Of a DNA stretch of 38,397 nt, positions 38,175 to 38,397 are shown in pieces; position 1 is the first letter of the stretch, and each line of letters begins with the position of its first letter. This DNA comes from Mycobacterium sp. GTDB taxonomy: Bacteria > Actinomycetota > Actinomycetes > Mycobacteriales > Mycobacteriaceae. The notes under the pieces were generated by a model. It saw nothing but the letters and a program-made list of their open reading frames with translations, was not told where the DNA came from and ran no database searches. A program made the translations under genes and the position numbers. The stretch is from the NCBI RefSeq assembly GCF_025965855.1, contig NZ_JAOPWB010000244.1, positions 1 through 38,397 of the forward strand, written 5' to 3'.

Positions 38175-38396
38175 TCAGCGGGCAGAGCATCGGGCGCGCA
38201 GCTTGGGGATGCCTGGGCCGACGAGATCGTCACAGTAGGCGCGGCGCCCCGCCATCGCCATCGTCAGCGCAAGGGTCGTACCGCTGACGAGCGGGCCGGT
38301 GCCGGTCGCGAAGGAACCGTCGGTCGCCTCTAAGCGCAGACCATTGGTGGCGCTCCGGCCAGGGACCGTCGCGGATGGTGCCTTCGAACATGCAAG
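38175..38396 (-). CDS. C-terminal end of a mycothiol-dependent maleylpyruvate isomerase-like protein
   Basis: The minus-strand frame is open from the window end to TGA 38177-38175, 73 codons. It reads GLRLEATDGSFATGTGPLVS, LALTMAMAGRRAYCDDLVGP, GIPKLRARCSAR. This G-L-x-L-x-A-T-D ... G-x-G-P ... G-R ... L-x-G-x-G motif order is typical of the C-terminal domain of DinB-like maleylpyruvate isomerase family proteins. The N-terminal mycothiol-binding domain lies outside the window. Confidence 0.65.
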   Translation of the reverse strand, partial: LACSKAPSATVPGRSATNGLRLEATDGSFATGTGPLVSGTTLALTMAMAGRRAYCDDLVGPGIPKLRARCSAR

Positions 38397-38397
38397 C

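Noticed and set aside
1..38397. tRNA, rRNA, CRISPR array, riboswitch, restriction-modification or toxin-antitoxin pair
   Set aside because: None could be recognised: no cloverleaf-like sequence, no regularly spaced repeats, and no methylase, nuclease or toxin motifs.

Overview
This window reads as chromosome from a non-tuberculous, slow-grower-like Mycobacterium. It has high GC with GC-rich third codon positions and many ATGA/GTGA start-stop overlaps. Family content is mycobacterial: an LpqH-type lipoprotein, a DUF732 protein, a PimC-type mannosyltransferase, F420/luciferase-like oxidoreductases, an AveC-family membrane protein, P450s and a maleylpyruvate-isomerase-like fragment. Several genes have a TANNNT -10 box 6-9 nt before the start codon and no Shine-Dalgarno, the usual mycobacterial leaderless arrangement. 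From memory of the H37Rv map, the dehalogenase, DUF2652 and aminotransferase genes (9.2-12.2 kb) resemble Rv2296-Rv2294. The nucleosidase, sulfurtransferase and Na+/H+ antiporter resemble Rv2293c, Rv2291 and Rv2287. If so, the window is a rearranged, expanded version of that locus with about 9.5 kb of extra genes between the aminotransferase and the nucleosidase.

Layout. (1) 1-4.5 kb: a five-gene, fully overlapping operon of acyl-CoA dehydrogenase (cut by the window edge), APH-fold kinase (frameshifted), quinone-oxidoreductase-like MDR, TetR and SDR. It looks like an acyl-CoA catabolic module of the ACAD10/11 plus kinase type. (2) 4.8-6.2 kb: a complete IS256-family insertion sequence. (3) 6.2-9.1 kb: a large LAL-type LuxR regulator, with a copy of its own 3' end left upstream of it. 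(4) 9.2-12.2 kb: haloalkane dehalogenase, DUF2652 cyclase-like protein and MalY/PatB aminotransferase. (5) 12.3-17.1 kb: an accessory region with a luciferase-like monooxygenase plus P450 operon, a convergent AveC-like protein preceded by an unannotated 38-aa single-helix protein, an N-terminal remnant of a second P450, a dehalogenase/epoxide-hydrolase-like hydrolase and a decayed alcohol dehydrogenase. (6) 17.3-21.6 kb: a minus-strand operon of hydrolase, SDR, F420-type LLM, lipoprotein and duplicated dimeric alpha/beta-barrel protein, followed by an LpqH-like lipoprotein. (7) 21.8-25.5 kb: secreted nucleosidase, rhodanese, DUF732 protein and PimC-like mannosyltransferase.

(8) 25.7-30.4 kb: tetR, FAD monooxygenase, alsS and budA, co-oriented and nearly gapless. 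The promoter has a perfect dyad over its -35 box. AlsS and BudA together convert pyruvate to acetoin. (9) 30.5-33.3 kb: an AAA/RecF-like ATPase directly behind a CPA1 Na+/H+ antiporter. A 24-bp perfect palindrome lies upstream of the antiporter. (10) 33.5-38.4 kb: a three-part redox protein (MauE-like membrane domain, thioredoxin domain, two six-cysteine repeats) divergent from an ECF41-type sigma factor, with overlapping -10 boxes. The sigma gene is followed by an NAD(P)-binding epimerase-like protein and a small membrane protein. Beyond these lie a chagasin-like lipoprotein, a conserved hypothetical protein and the 3' end of a mycothiol-dependent-isomerase-like gene.

The best candidates for undescribed biology are the MauE-Trx-Cys-repeat protein with its ECF41 neighbour, the LLM/P450/AveC/small-protein cluster, and the tetR-monooxygenase-acetoin operon. 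No tRNA, rRNA or CRISPR array was seen. All family calls come from reading motifs by eye; no database search was run.
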